Shown here one piece after another: positions 8,694-16,554 of a stretch of 64,000 nt of DNA (position 1 is the stretch's first letter; every line of letters starts with the position of its first letter). The position numbers were made by a program, and so were the translations under genes. Below the pieces are notes generated by a model. It did no database searches and was not told where the DNA came from. It was given only the letters and a program-made list of their open reading frames with translations. This DNA is from Aquibium pacificus. Lineage in GTDB: Bacteria; Pseudomonadota; Alphaproteobacteria; Rhizobiales; Rhizobiaceae. The stretch covers positions 558,001 through 622,000 of the forward strand of contig NZ_JBDPGJ010000004.1 in assembly GCF_040839445.1 (NCBI RefSeq), given 5' to 3'.

Positions 8694-9671
8694 TCACATC
8701 GCCTTGTAGGAATCGACGATTTCCTTGCCGGCGGGACCCGCGGCGTCCATCCACTCCTGCGTCATCGTCTCGCCGAACTTGGCGAGGTCGCTCTTCAGCT
8801 GGTCGCTCGGCGCGCCGACGGTCATGCCGTTGTCGGCCAGCGTCTTCAGGTAGCCGGCGGTCAGTTCCTCCGACTTCGCCGCGCCGCGCTTGCCGGCCTC
8901 GGCGCCGCAGTCCATGACCACCTTCTTGGCTTCGTCGCTCAGTGCGTTGAAGGCGTCCTTGTTGGCGAAGACGGCGTTGCGCGGCAGCCAGGCCTGCACG
9001 TCGTAGAAATGCGTCAGGCTCTCCCAGACTTTCGAGTCCACGCCCGTGGAGCCCGAGGAGATGAAGCTCTCGGCCACGCCGGTCGCCAGCGCCTGGCTGA
9101 GTTCGGCGGCCTCGATCTGCACAGGCGCCATGCCGGCGAGTTCGGCGATGCGGGCAGTCGCGGCATTATACGCGCGGAACTTGATGCCCTTCATATCGGC
9201 GACGGATTCGACCGGCTTCTTGAAGTAGAAGCCCTGCGGCGGCCACGGCGCGGCGTAGATGTAGACGAGGTTCTGGCTGTCCATCACCTCTTCGAGCTTC
9301 GGCTTCGCCGCCTCCCAGAGCTTTTCGGAGTCGGCGAAGGAAGTTGCGAGGAACGGGATGGAATCGACCCCGTAGAGCGGGTTCTCGTTGGCGTGGGCGG
9401 ACAGGAGCCGCTCGCCGATCGGCGCCTGGCCGGTCTGCACCGCGCGCTTGATGTCGTTGCCGGCGAACAGGGCGCCGTTGGGGTGGGTGACGATCTCCAG
9501 ATCGCCGCCGGTCCCCTCGCTGACGCACTTGGCGAACTCGGCCGCGTTTTCCGAGTGGAAGTTGGTCGCCGGATAGGCCATCGGCATGTCCCACTTCTCG
9601 GCGAGCGCAGCACTGGCGGTCATTCCGGTCATCGCCGTGGCGGCGAGAAGCGTCTTGAGTGTCCTGGTCAT
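8694..9671 (-). CDS. dctP: TRAP transporter substrate-binding protein (DctP type)
   Basis: A 325-aa periplasmic binding protein. A cleavable signal peptide is clear from ATG at 9671 (MTRTLKTLLAATAMTGMTAS, cleavage after ALA). Family blocks include GNDIKRAVQTGQAPIGERLL and MKGIKFRAYNAATARI, and the core segment that normally carries the ligand-binding arginine. The longer open frame to 9767 is rejected because GGGAGAA precedes 9671. Ligand is unknown; the neighbouring flavoprotein and racemase suggest an amino-acid-like or 2-hydroxy/amino acid cargo. Confidence 0.92.
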   Translation of the reverse strand: MTRTLKTLLAATAMTGMTASAALAEKWDMPMAYPATNFHSENAAEFAKCVSEGTGGDLEIVTHPNGALFAGNDIKRAVQTGQAPIGERLLSAHANENPLYGVDSIPFLATSFADSEKLWEAAKPKLEEVMDSQNLVYIYAAPWPPQGFYFKKPVESVADMKGIKFRAYNAATARIAELAGMAPVQIEAAELSQALATGVAESFISSGSTGVDSKVWESLTHFYDVQAWLPRNAVFANKDAFNALSDEAKKVVMDCGAEAGKRGAAKSEELTAGYLKTLADNGMTVGAPSDQLKSDLAKFGETMTQEWMDAAGPAGKEIVDSYKAM

Positions 9672-9735
9672 TGTCGTTCTCCCATCATTGTGGTGGCTGA
9701 AGTGAAGTTCCCGGTCGTCTTGTGGTTTCTTTTTC

Positions 9736-11010
9736 CTATTGGAAACGCGAAGGGGCGTAGGGCGCAAGGTCTAAATTCGGCGTGCGGCCGGAAACCAGCT
9801 GCGCGACGATGCGCCCGGTCTTCGGGCCGCCGGTGAGGCCGACGTGGTGGTGGCCGAAACCGAGGAACATCCCCTTCGTGCCCGGCACCTCGCCGATGAC
9901 GGGAATGGAGTCGGCCGGCGCCGGCCGGTGGCCCATCCACTCGGTCTTTTCCTTCCAGCGCAGGCCAGGCAGCGCTGCCTGTGCGTTCTTCATCAGGAGA
10001 TCGAACGGAGCGCGCGAGGGCGGCGCGTCCAGCCCGCCGAACTCGACGATGCCCGCAAGCCTCAGGCGGCCGTCCATCGGCGTCATGACGAACTTGCCGG
10101 ACGCGATCATCAGAGGATGGCGCGGCATCACCGAAGGCTCCCACAATTCGACGTGGTAACCGCGCTCGCTCTCAAGCGGGACGTCGAGGCCGAGCTTGCG
10201 GCACAGTGTTTTCGACCAGACGCCGGTGGCGAGAACGGCGGCGGAGCAGGCGACCGTCTCGCCGCCCATGCGTATGCCGGTGACGCGGCCATTCTCGCGC
10301 ACGAAATCCGTGACTTCGCCCTTGACCGGCCGTCCGCCGCTGGCAACGACATGGGCGGCAAGGTCCTTCACGTAGCGGCCGGGATCGGTGATCGTGCCGT
10401 GATTGCCGAAGCGCGCCGCGAAGCCCAGCTTCGCATCGAGCGCCGGGTCATAGGCGCGCAGCGCCTCGCCCTCGAGTTCGTCCCATTCGAAGCCGCGCGC
10501 CTTGCGGATTCCCCAGCCGAAGGCATCGCCGGAATAGTGCGCCCGGTCATTGTAGACGAAGACGTAATCCGACGGCTTCAGCCATTTCTCCGCGACTGTT
10601 CCCGCAGCCAGCGCCTGGTGGTCGGCGAGACTGTCGCCGACGATCGGCAGCATCGCATCCGCAATGCGGTTCACCTGTTCGGGCGTGCAGTGCGAGAGGT
10701 ACTTCCGCAGCCAGGGCAGGAGCCGCGGCAGGTAGGACCATTTGAGGAAGAGCGGCTGGGCGGGATTGAAAAGCATGCGCGGCGCCTTGCGCATGAGCCC
10801 GGGGACGGTAACCGGCACGATGGAGCAGGAGGCGAGCACGCCGCCGTTTCCGTAGCTCGTCCCTTCGCCAGGTTCCCCGCGGTCGATCAGGACGACGTCG
10901 TGGCCGTCGCGCTGCAGCCATAGGGCGGTCGAGACGCCGACGATCCCGGCGCCGATCACCGCCACGGGCGGCTTGGCGCTCTCGGATCCGACGTCTCCCT
11001 GTGTGGCCAT
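9736..11010 (-). CDS. DadA-like FAD-dependent amino acid dehydrogenase (DAO family)
   Basis: 424 aa with an N-terminal FAD-binding Rossmann motif VIGAGIVGVSTALWL (about residues 17-31), the adenine-ribose acidic end VVLIDRGEPGEGTSYGNGG, and a C-terminal DAO segment MGHRPAPADSIPVIGEVPGT followed by GFGHHHVGLTGGPKTG. This is the pattern of D-amino acid dehydrogenase small subunits (DadA), which oxidise D-amino acids to 2-oxo acids and pass electrons to quinone. It lies 64 nt before dctP in the same direction, suggesting that it oxidises the TRAP cargo. Could alternatively act on sarcosine-, proline- or opine-type N-substituted amino acids. Confidence 0.85.
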   Translation of the reverse strand: MATQGDVGSESAKPPVAVIGAGIVGVSTALWLQRDGHDVVLIDRGEPGEGTSYGNGGVLASCSIVPVTVPGLMRKAPRMLFNPAQPLFLKWSYLPRLLPWLRKYLSHCTPEQVNRIADAMLPIVGDSLADHQALAAGTVAEKWLKPSDYVFVYNDRAHYSGDAFGWGIRKARGFEWDELEGEALRAYDPALDAKLGFAARFGNHGTITDPGRYVKDLAAHVVASGGRPVKGEVTDFVRENGRVTGIRMGGETVACSAAVLATGVWSKTLCRKLGLDVPLESERGYHVELWEPSVMPRHPLMIASGKFVMTPMDGRLRLAGIVEFGGLDAPPSRAPFDLLMKNAQAALPGLRWKEKTEWMGHRPAPADSIPVIGEVPGTKGMFLGFGHHHVGLTGGPKTGRIVAQLVSGRTPNLDLAPYAPSRFQ

Positions 11011-11057
11011 CAGTTCCCCTGCCTGCGCCTTTTGACGTTGCCTGATCCTGTCACACA

Positions 11058-11086
11058 GGAATAAAATGTCAACGATTTATCGGCAA
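11058..11086 (-). promoter_or_regulatory. Candidate sigma-70-type promoter for the dadA-like/TRAP operon
   Basis: Minus-strand TTGCCG (11086-11081), 17-nt spacer, TATTCC (11063-11058), about 41 nt from transcription start to the ATG at 11010. The area is AT-rich relative to its surroundings and lies in the only sizeable gap between the TPP enzyme gene and the flavoprotein gene. Box matches are moderate. Confidence 0.35.
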
Positions 11087-11101
11087 AATGTGTTTGACTT
11101 A

Positions 11102-12805
11102 TCAGGCGACCCACTCCGAGACCGGCGCTGCCGCCTCGTCGAGCGGCTGCGTGACGATGTCGACCAGCGTCGGCTCACCGGCCGCGAGCGCCTTCTTAAG
11201 GACCGGCCCGAGGTTGGCCGGATCCTCGACGCGCCAGCTCTTCAGCCCATAGGCGGCCGCGACCGCCGCATGGTCGGTGCGCGTGAAATCGACGTTGTGA
11301 AAGCGCGCGCCGAAGCCGGAGCGCTGGCCGGCCTTGATCCAGCCGAAGACGCTGTTGGAGAGCGTCACGAAGGTGATCGGCATCCGGTAGCGGATAACGG
11401 TTTCGAGTTCGCCGACGCTCATGCCGAAGGAGCCGTCACCCATCACCGACACCGTCTTCACCGACGGCCGCCCGACATGGGCGCCGATCGCCGCGCCCAT
11501 CGCGAAGCCGAGCGCGCCATGGGCGCGGTTGGTGATGAAGTGGCGTCCGGCCGACGGCCAGCGGTAGTGCGCCGAAAAATAGGGGCAGGGCGTGCCGGGA
11601 TCGGCACAGACGATCGCCTCGGCATCGAGCAGGCGCTGGAGCGTGGCGATGACGCGCTCGGGGCGGATCGGCGTCGCATCGGAGGCGGCGAGCGGCTCGA
11701 ACGCGGCGAGCTTCGCCGCCCAGGCCGACTTTGCGCGCAAAACGCCGTCGTTGCCGGCCCCCCCGCCGCGCCGGGCCACCGCCGCGGCGATCGCCTCCAG
11801 CGCCAGCCGGGCGTCCCCGGCAAGCGCGACGTCGGTGCGATAGTTGGCGCCAATGACCGCCGGGTCGGAATCGATGTGGACGATGCGGGCATCAGGACCG
11901 GGCGAGCGCCAGCGCTCCGTCGTCACAGATCCGGCGCGGCAGCCGACGTAGAGCACCAGGTCGGCCTCGTCGACCACGGCGCGTGTCGCCGGCACGCCGC
12001 CGTTCGATCCGACCACGCCGACCGCGCGAGGATCGGTCTCCGCAATGGAACCCTGGCCGGAGACGGTGGTCGCGACGGGCAGGTCGAGCAGGTCGGCAAG
12101 CCTTGCCAGCGCTTCCGTCGCACCGGCGATCACTACCCCGCCGCCGCACACCGCGACGGCCTTGCGGGCTTCGAGCAGCGCGTCTGCCGCCGCCTCGACC
12201 GCCGCGGGATCGGGCGCGACCGGGAGCGCCGGAAAATTCCGGTGGCGGTCATCGGCCCAGATCTCGTCCGGCGTGACGGGGTTCTTCTGGGTGTCGAAGG
12301 GCAGCGCCAGGTGCACCGCGCCCGGGCGGCCCGTGGTCATCTCGCGGAAGGCGCGGCGGAGCATGGCCGGCAGGCGCTGGGCGTCGTCGAGCGATGCGTT
12401 CCACTTGGTCAGCGGCCGGAACATCGCCACCTGGTCGAGTTCGGTCAGCGGATAGCGTCCGCGCGAGGTGGTCGAGACGTCGGAATTGATCGCGAGAATC
12501 GGGATCGAACTCTCGTTCGCCTCCACCACGCCCGGCAGGATATAGGTCGCGCCGCCGCCCGACGGACCCTCGCAGACGCCCGGCCGGCCCGTGACGCGGG
12601 CATAGGCGTCGGCCATGTAGCCGGCATGCCGCTCGTCGCGGGTCAAGAGGTGGGTAATACCGTGGTCGAGCCGGAAGAGCGCGTCGTAGAGCGGCAGGGT
12701 CGTGTCGCCGCACAGGCCGAAAACGTGTTTCACGCCATAGGCTTCGAGCATCTTCACCATGGCTTCGGCCCCGGTGAGCGTGTTCGCCTTCTCGCGTGAA
12801 TTCAT
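11102..12805 (-). CDS. Thiamine-diphosphate-dependent enzyme, acetolactate synthase-like
   Basis: A 567-aa member of the ThDP superfamily with PYR, central and PP domains in order. The catalytic glutamate lies in TRDERHAGYMADAYARVTG near residue 45. The cofactor motif starts at GDGSFGMSVGELETV and ends with SNSVFGW, so the usual Asn-Asn end reads Asn-Ser. The longer open frame to 12889 is rejected; ATG at 12805 has AGGGCAG upstream. It resembles neither Xsc nor IlvB closely, so the reaction (a carboligation or decarboxylation of a 2-oxo acid) is unresolved. Its downstream neighbour could supply a 2-oxo acid. Confidence 0.8.
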   Translation of the reverse strand: MNSREKANTLTGAEAMVKMLEAYGVKHVFGLCGDTTLPLYDALFRLDHGITHLLTRDERHAGYMADAYARVTGRPGVCEGPSGGGATYILPGVVEANESSIPILAINSDVSTTSRGRYPLTELDQVAMFRPLTKWNASLDDAQRLPAMLRRAFREMTTGRPGAVHLALPFDTQKNPVTPDEIWADDRHRNFPALPVAPDPAAVEAAADALLEARKAVAVCGGGVVIAGATEALARLADLLDLPVATTVSGQGSIAETDPRAVGVVGSNGGVPATRAVVDEADLVLYVGCRAGSVTTERWRSPGPDARIVHIDSDPAVIGANYRTDVALAGDARLALEAIAAAVARRGGGAGNDGVLRAKSAWAAKLAAFEPLAASDATPIRPERVIATLQRLLDAEAIVCADPGTPCPYFSAHYRWPSAGRHFITNRAHGALGFAMGAAIGAHVGRPSVKTVSVMGDGSFGMSVGELETVIRYRMPITFVTLSNSVFGWIKAGQRSGFGARFHNVDFTRTDHAAVAAAYGLKSWRVEDPANLGPVLKKALAAGEPTLVDIVTQPLDEAAAPVSEWVA

Positions 12806-12914
12806 CCGAACTGCCCTTGTCCTGACGTCTGAGGCCGCTTTCGGCCGGACGAGCGAGCAGATATACAGACCCGCCGGCTGGTGCGGCAACCACGAGGTTC
12901 CGCGCAGGCGGGGA

Positions 12915-13646
12915 ATGGCGACGGGAATACGAGCAATGCGCGTGACCGGGGGAAAATCGATCTACGGCGCGGCGGTCGGCATCCTCATGCTCGACGCCCG
13001 GTTCCCGAGGATTCCCGGCGACATGGGCAACGCCACCACCTGGCCGTTCCCGGTGCATTACAAGATCGTGCGATCGGCGACGCCGGACCGGGTGGTGCGC
13101 GGCGGCGCCGAGGGGCTGCTCGACGTCTTCGTCGCTGCGGCGCGCGAACTGGTGGACGACGGGGTCGACGGCATCACGACCAATTGCGGGTTCCTGTCGC
13201 TCTTCCAGCAGGAACTGGCCGACGCGGTCGGCGTGCCGGTGGCGACCTCCTCGCTGATGCAGGTGGCGCAAGTGAACCGGCTGCTGCCCAAGGGCAGGCG
13301 CACCGGCATCCTGACCATCTCCGGCTCCACGCTGACGCCGCTGCACCTGGAAAAGGCCGGAGTTCCGGATGGCACGCCGTTAGGCACGACGGAAGGCGGC
13401 CGCGAGTTCACCCGCGCCATCCTCGGCAACGAACTGGAACTCGACGTGGACGCGGCACGGGAGGACAATGTCGAGGCGGCCCGCGCGCTCGTCGCCGCCA
13501 ACCCGGCTCTCGGGGCGCTGGTGCTCGAATGCACCAACATGGTGCCCTACGCGGCCGACATCCGCGCCGCCACCGGTCTGCCGGTCTTCTCGATCGAAAC
13601 CTTCGTCCGATGGTTTCAGGCCGCGCTGGTGCCGCGCACCTACTGA
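12915..13646 (+). CDS. Aspartate/glutamate racemase family protein
   Basis: 243 aa, divergent from the TPP enzyme. It has the two active-site cysteines expected of the cofactor-independent Asp/Glu/hydantoin racemase superfamily: Cys91 in GITTNCGFLSLF and Cys206 in LVLECTNMV. Start ATG 12915 follows GGCGGGGA; ATG 12936 is an alternative. Family members racemise amino acids or hydantoins, or decarboxylate arylmalonates. Opposite a D-amino-acid-dehydrogenase-like operon, racemisation of the substrate to the oxidisable enantiomer is attractive but inferred. Confidence 0.82.
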   Translation: MATGIRAMRVTGGKSIYGAAVGILMLDARFPRIPGDMGNATTWPFPVHYKIVRSATPDRVVRGGAEGLLDVFVAAARELVDDGVDGITTNCGFLSLFQQELADAVGVPVATSSLMQVAQVNRLLPKGRRTGILTISGSTLTPLHLEKAGVPDGTPLGTTEGGREFTRAILGNELELDVDAAREDNVEAARALVAANPALGALVLECTNMVPYAADIRAATGLPVFSIETFVRWFQAALVPRTY

Positions 13647-13678
13647 GGCCGGGCTCGAGGCCGCTCTGTATCCAAATC

Positions 13679-13696
13679 TGTTTCGCCAAAGAAACA
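13679..13696. repeat. Short palindrome between racemase and plsC
   Basis: TGTTTC-N6-GAAACA, a perfect 6-bp inverted repeat in the 162-nt gap between the racemase-family gene and plsC. It could be an operator or a weak stem-loop; no T-run follows on either strand. Confidence 0.35.
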
Positions 13697-13808
13697 AATG
13701 CCGCGCCGGCGGCAATCTTCGCGATACCGAGCGCGCGCACTGATGCGACCGGGCGGGGGTGAACGATCCAGTGCGGCTGGAGCCCGACCTTGCGGGATCG
13801 CGTCGGAC

Positions 13809-14519
13809 ATGGACATCTCTGCACATCCACTCGGCCAGGATCGGGATCGCGGGTCTCGCGCCTCCGGCTCGGCCGGATCGCTCCGGCGGTTCCTTGCCCG
13901 CCGGGCCGCCGGTCTCGTCCTCGGTTTCGCCAGGGTCGTCACCGCCGTGCGCGGCGAGTGGCAGGGCGTCGAGCCGCGCGACATCCAGCGCATCTATTTC
14001 GCCAACCATTCGAGCCACGGGGATTTCATCCTGGTCTCGGCGGTGCTGCCGCCGCGCCTGCGCAACCGCACGCGGCCGGTGGCTGGCGCCGACTACTGGA
14101 TGAAGGGACGGCTCCGGCGCTTCGTCGGCCGGGAAGTGTTCAACGCCGTCCTGATCGAGCGCGACCGGGAGCGCCGGACCGAGGATCCCGTCGACCTGAT
14201 GACCCGGGCGGTTCAAGAGGGCGCGTCGCTGATCGTGTTTCCGGAAGGAACGCGCAACACCGGCGACCTGCCGCTGATGCCCTTCAAGAGCGGCCTCTAT
14301 CACCTCGCGAAGGCGTGCCCGGCCGTCGAACTCGTCCCGGTCTGGATCGCCAACCTGAACCGCGTCCTGCCCAAGGGCGAGATCGTGCCCATCCCGCTCG
14401 TGTGCACCGTCACCTTCGGCGCCGCGCTCCACATCGGAGAGGCCGAGGCCAAGGAAGACTTCCTCCGGCGTGCCGAGATGGCGCTTCTCTCCCTCGCACC
14501 GAACGGAAACAGGCCATGA
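13809..14519 (+). CDS. 1-acyl-sn-glycerol-3-phosphate acyltransferase family (PlsC)
   Basis: A 236-aa acyltransferase. It has motif I NHSSHGD (His67 to Asp72, the catalytic HX4D pair) and motif III FPEGTRN, which binds the glycerol phosphate. One hydrophobic stretch near residues 30-45 would anchor it in the inner membrane. ATG 13809 is chosen because upstream residues of the open frame are arginine-rich and unconserved in character. It makes phosphatidic acid from lysophosphatidic acid or a related lipid. Its stop overlaps the next gene by 4 nt, and the following three genes form a compact phospholipid operon. Confidence 0.88.
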   Translation: MDISAHPLGQDRDRGSRASGSAGSLRRFLARRAAGLVLGFARVVTAVRGEWQGVEPRDIQRIYFANHSSHGDFILVSAVLPPRLRNRTRPVAGADYWMKGRLRRFVGREVFNAVLIERDRERRTEDPVDLMTRAVQEGASLIVFPEGTRNTGDLPLMPFKSGLYHLAKACPAVELVPVWIANLNRVLPKGEIVPIPLVCTVTFGAALHIGEAEAKEDFLRRAEMALLSLAPNGNRP

Positions 14520-15466
14520 CGGCGCCCCACCCGGACCTGCTCAACCTGCTCATGGGACTGGCGGCGGTGCTGTTGGCGGCCTCGGCCGTCGCATACGCCC
14601 TGCGCGTCAGGCTGTCTCCCGGCGGTTCGAACCCCGTCATCGAGAACCTCAGCGACCGGATCAACGCGTGGTGGGTAATGGCGATCGTCATGGGGCTCGC
14701 GCTGATTGGCGGGCGCACAGGGGTGACGCTGCTCTTTGCAGCCTGTTCCTTCGCGGCGCTTCGGGAGTTCGTGACCCTGACCAACACGCGACGCGCCGAT
14801 CACTGGGCGCTGGCCGGTGCCTTCTTCGTCATCCTGCCGGCACAATACTGGCTGGTCTGGACGGGTTGGTACGGGCTCTATTCGATCTTCATACCCGTCT
14901 ACGCCTTCCTGCTGATGCCGATCGTGTCCAGTCTGCGCGGCGACACGGACCGCTTCCTCGTCCGCATCGCCGAGGTGCAGTGGGCGCTGATGATCTGCGT
15001 CTTCTGCGTGTCGCACGTCCCGGCGCTGCTCACCCTCGACATCCCCCGCTTCGAAGGCCGCAACGTCCTGCTCATCGCGTTCCTGGTCATCGTCGTGCAG
15101 AGCAGCGACGTTCTGCAGTACGTCTGGGGCAAGCTCCTCGGCCGCACGAAGATCGCGCCGAAACTGTCGCCTTCCAAGACGTTGGAGGGTTTCGTGGGCG
15201 GCGGAATGAGCGCCGTGGCCGTCGGCACCGGGCTTGCCTGGATGACGCCCTTCAGCGCCATGGAGGCCGGACTGCTGTCGCTGGCGATCGTCCTCATGGG
15301 CTTCTTCGGCGGGCTCGTCATGTCGGCGATCAAGCGCGACCGCGGCGTCAAGGACTGGGGCCACCTGATCGCCGGTCATGGCGGGTTCATCGACCGGCTG
15401 GACTCGGTCATCTTCTCCGCGCCCATCTTCTTCCACCTGGTGCGCTACGGATGGTCGCTGACGTGA
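14516..15466 (+). CDS. Phosphatidate cytidylyltransferase (CdsA-like)
   Basis: 316 aa, about eight to nine membrane segments. The CDP-diglyceride synthase signature is present near the C-terminal third: SPSKTLEGFVGG, then SAIKRDRGVKDWGHLIAGHGGFIDRLDS, of which the KD-(6)-PGHGG-like part 'KDWGHLIAGHGGFIDR' is diagnostic. It converts phosphatidic acid and CTP to CDP-diacylglycerol. ATG overlaps the plsC stop (ATGA). This is an operon-linked, somewhat divergent version and probably not the essential cdsA of the rpsB-frr-uppS cluster, which is not seen here. Confidence 0.88.
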   Translation: MTAPHPDLLNLLMGLAAVLLAASAVAYALRVRLSPGGSNPVIENLSDRINAWWVMAIVMGLALIGGRTGVTLLFAACSFAALREFVTLTNTRRADHWALAGAFFVILPAQYWLVWTGWYGLYSIFIPVYAFLLMPIVSSLRGDTDRFLVRIAEVQWALMICVFCVSHVPALLTLDIPRFEGRNVLLIAFLVIVVQSSDVLQYVWGKLLGRTKIAPKLSPSKTLEGFVGGGMSAVAVGTGLAWMTPFSAMEAGLLSLAIVLMGFFGGLVMSAIKRDRGVKDWGHLIAGHGGFIDRLDSVIFSAPIFFHLVRYGWSLT

Positions 15467-15852
15467 GGGCGCGGATGTCGACCTTGACCGGCAGCAGCAC
15501 GGCGCACGTGCTCGTCGCCTTCGCCGCGATGGGCGGCTGGGCCGTGTTCGCCAATCGCATGCACGCCATGCCGGCGCCGCTTCTGGCCGGGCTGGTGCAG
15601 GGTGTTGTCTCGGGAACCATCACGTACTTCCTGAAGCGGACGGTCGAGGCGCTGTCGGCGCGCTTCGACGGCATAGGGCGCCTGGTGCTGCCGCCGGCGA
15701 TCGCCTTTGCCACGTCGCTCGTCGTGCTCGTGACGCTGCACGGGCTCACCGGCACGCCGGAGATCCTGCGCACCATCGCGCTGCCGCTTTCGATCTCCAC
15801 CGGATATGCGGCGCTCTATAGCCACGCCCTGTGGCGGCGCGAAAGGACATGA
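15463..15852 (+). CDS. Small four-helix membrane protein of the phospholipid operon
   Basis: About 125-129 aa with four hydrophobic segments and a basic C-terminus (ALWRRERT). I do not recognise the family. GTG at 15463 overlaps the cdsA-like stop (GTGA); ATG 15475 or ATG 15451 in the same frame are alternatives. It sits between a CdsA-like enzyme and a CDP-alcohol transferase and is close to both, so an accessory role in the lipid pathway is plausible but unproven. Confidence 0.6.
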   Translation: MRARMSTLTGSSTAHVLVAFAAMGGWAVFANRMHAMPAPLLAGLVQGVVSGTITYFLKRTVEALSARFDGIGRLVLPPAIAFATSLVVLVTLHGLTGTPEILRTIALPLSISTGYAALYSHALWRRERT

Positions 15853-15856
15853 GACG

Positions 15857-16510
15857 ATGACGGACGCCCCCGACCGCCGCCCGCTGGCGAGCCGCGATAC
15901 CCGCTGGGCGAAGGCTCTGACCCGCAGGCTCGCCGCTACCTCGCTGACGCCGAATCGCATCTCGATGGGCAGCGTCATTGCCGCCGCCTTCGCCGGGGGC
16001 TGCTTCTGGCTCGCCGGGGGCGTGCAGGGATGGCCGCAGGCGCTGCTCCTCGTCGCTGCGGCGCTGTTCTGCCAGGTCCGGCTCCTGTGCAACCTCCTCG
16101 ACGGCCTCGTCGCGATCGAGGCCGGCAAGAAGGAACCGGACGGCGCCTTCTGGAACGAGTTTCCCGACAGGGTGGCGGACATCCTCATCCTGGTGGGCGC
16201 CGGGCTTGGGGCGGCAGAACCGACGCTCGGCTGGGCGGCGGCCGGGATGGCGATCCTGACGGCCTATACGCGCGAACTTGGCCGCGCGTGCGGACTGCCG
16301 GCCGATTTCTCCGGCCCGATGTCCAAGCAGCACCGCATGGCGGTGATGACCGTGGCCGCGCTCGCCGCCGCGGCCGGGGGCATGTTCTCCGGCGAGGCCG
16401 GACGGTTCGTGCTGGTCGCCGCCCTCTGGATCGTCGTCCTGGGTGCGGCTTTCACGGCTGCCCGCCGCGCCGCGCGCATCGTCATCGGCTTGCACGGAAA
16501 CGCGCGCTGA
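15857..16510 (+). CDS. Divergent CDP-alcohol phosphatidyltransferase family protein
   Basis: 217 aa, about six hydrophobic segments, starting 4 nt after the preceding gene. The family motif D-x2-DG-x2-AR-x8-G-x3-D-x3-D is recognisable as N79-x2-D82-G83-x2-A86-I87-x8-G96-x3-N100-x3-D104. Two of the four aspartates are therefore asparagine, and the arginine is isoleucine. The family joins CDP-diacylglycerol to an alcohol (glycerol phosphate, serine, inositol). Operon position after PlsC and CdsA fits use of CDP-DAG. The altered metal ligands make the activity uncertain. Confidence 0.78.
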   Translation: MTDAPDRRPLASRDTRWAKALTRRLAATSLTPNRISMGSVIAAAFAGGCFWLAGGVQGWPQALLLVAAALFCQVRLLCNLLDGLVAIEAGKKEPDGAFWNEFPDRVADILILVGAGLGAAEPTLGWAAAGMAILTAYTRELGRACGLPADFSGPMSKQHRMAVMTVAALAAAAGGMFSGEAGRFVLVAALWIVVLGAAFTAARRAARIVIGLHGNAR

Positions 16511-16554
16511 CCCGATGACTGCCGCCGTCGCGGACTGCCTTCCAGCAGGCAGCG

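Noticed and set aside
11102..12805. TPP enzyme as sulfoacetaldehyde acetyltransferase (Xsc) in a taurine pathway with TRAP transporter and TSUP exporter
   Set aside because: The N-terminal and active-site segments do not match Xsc, and no phosphotransacetylase or taurine dehydrogenase gene is nearby.
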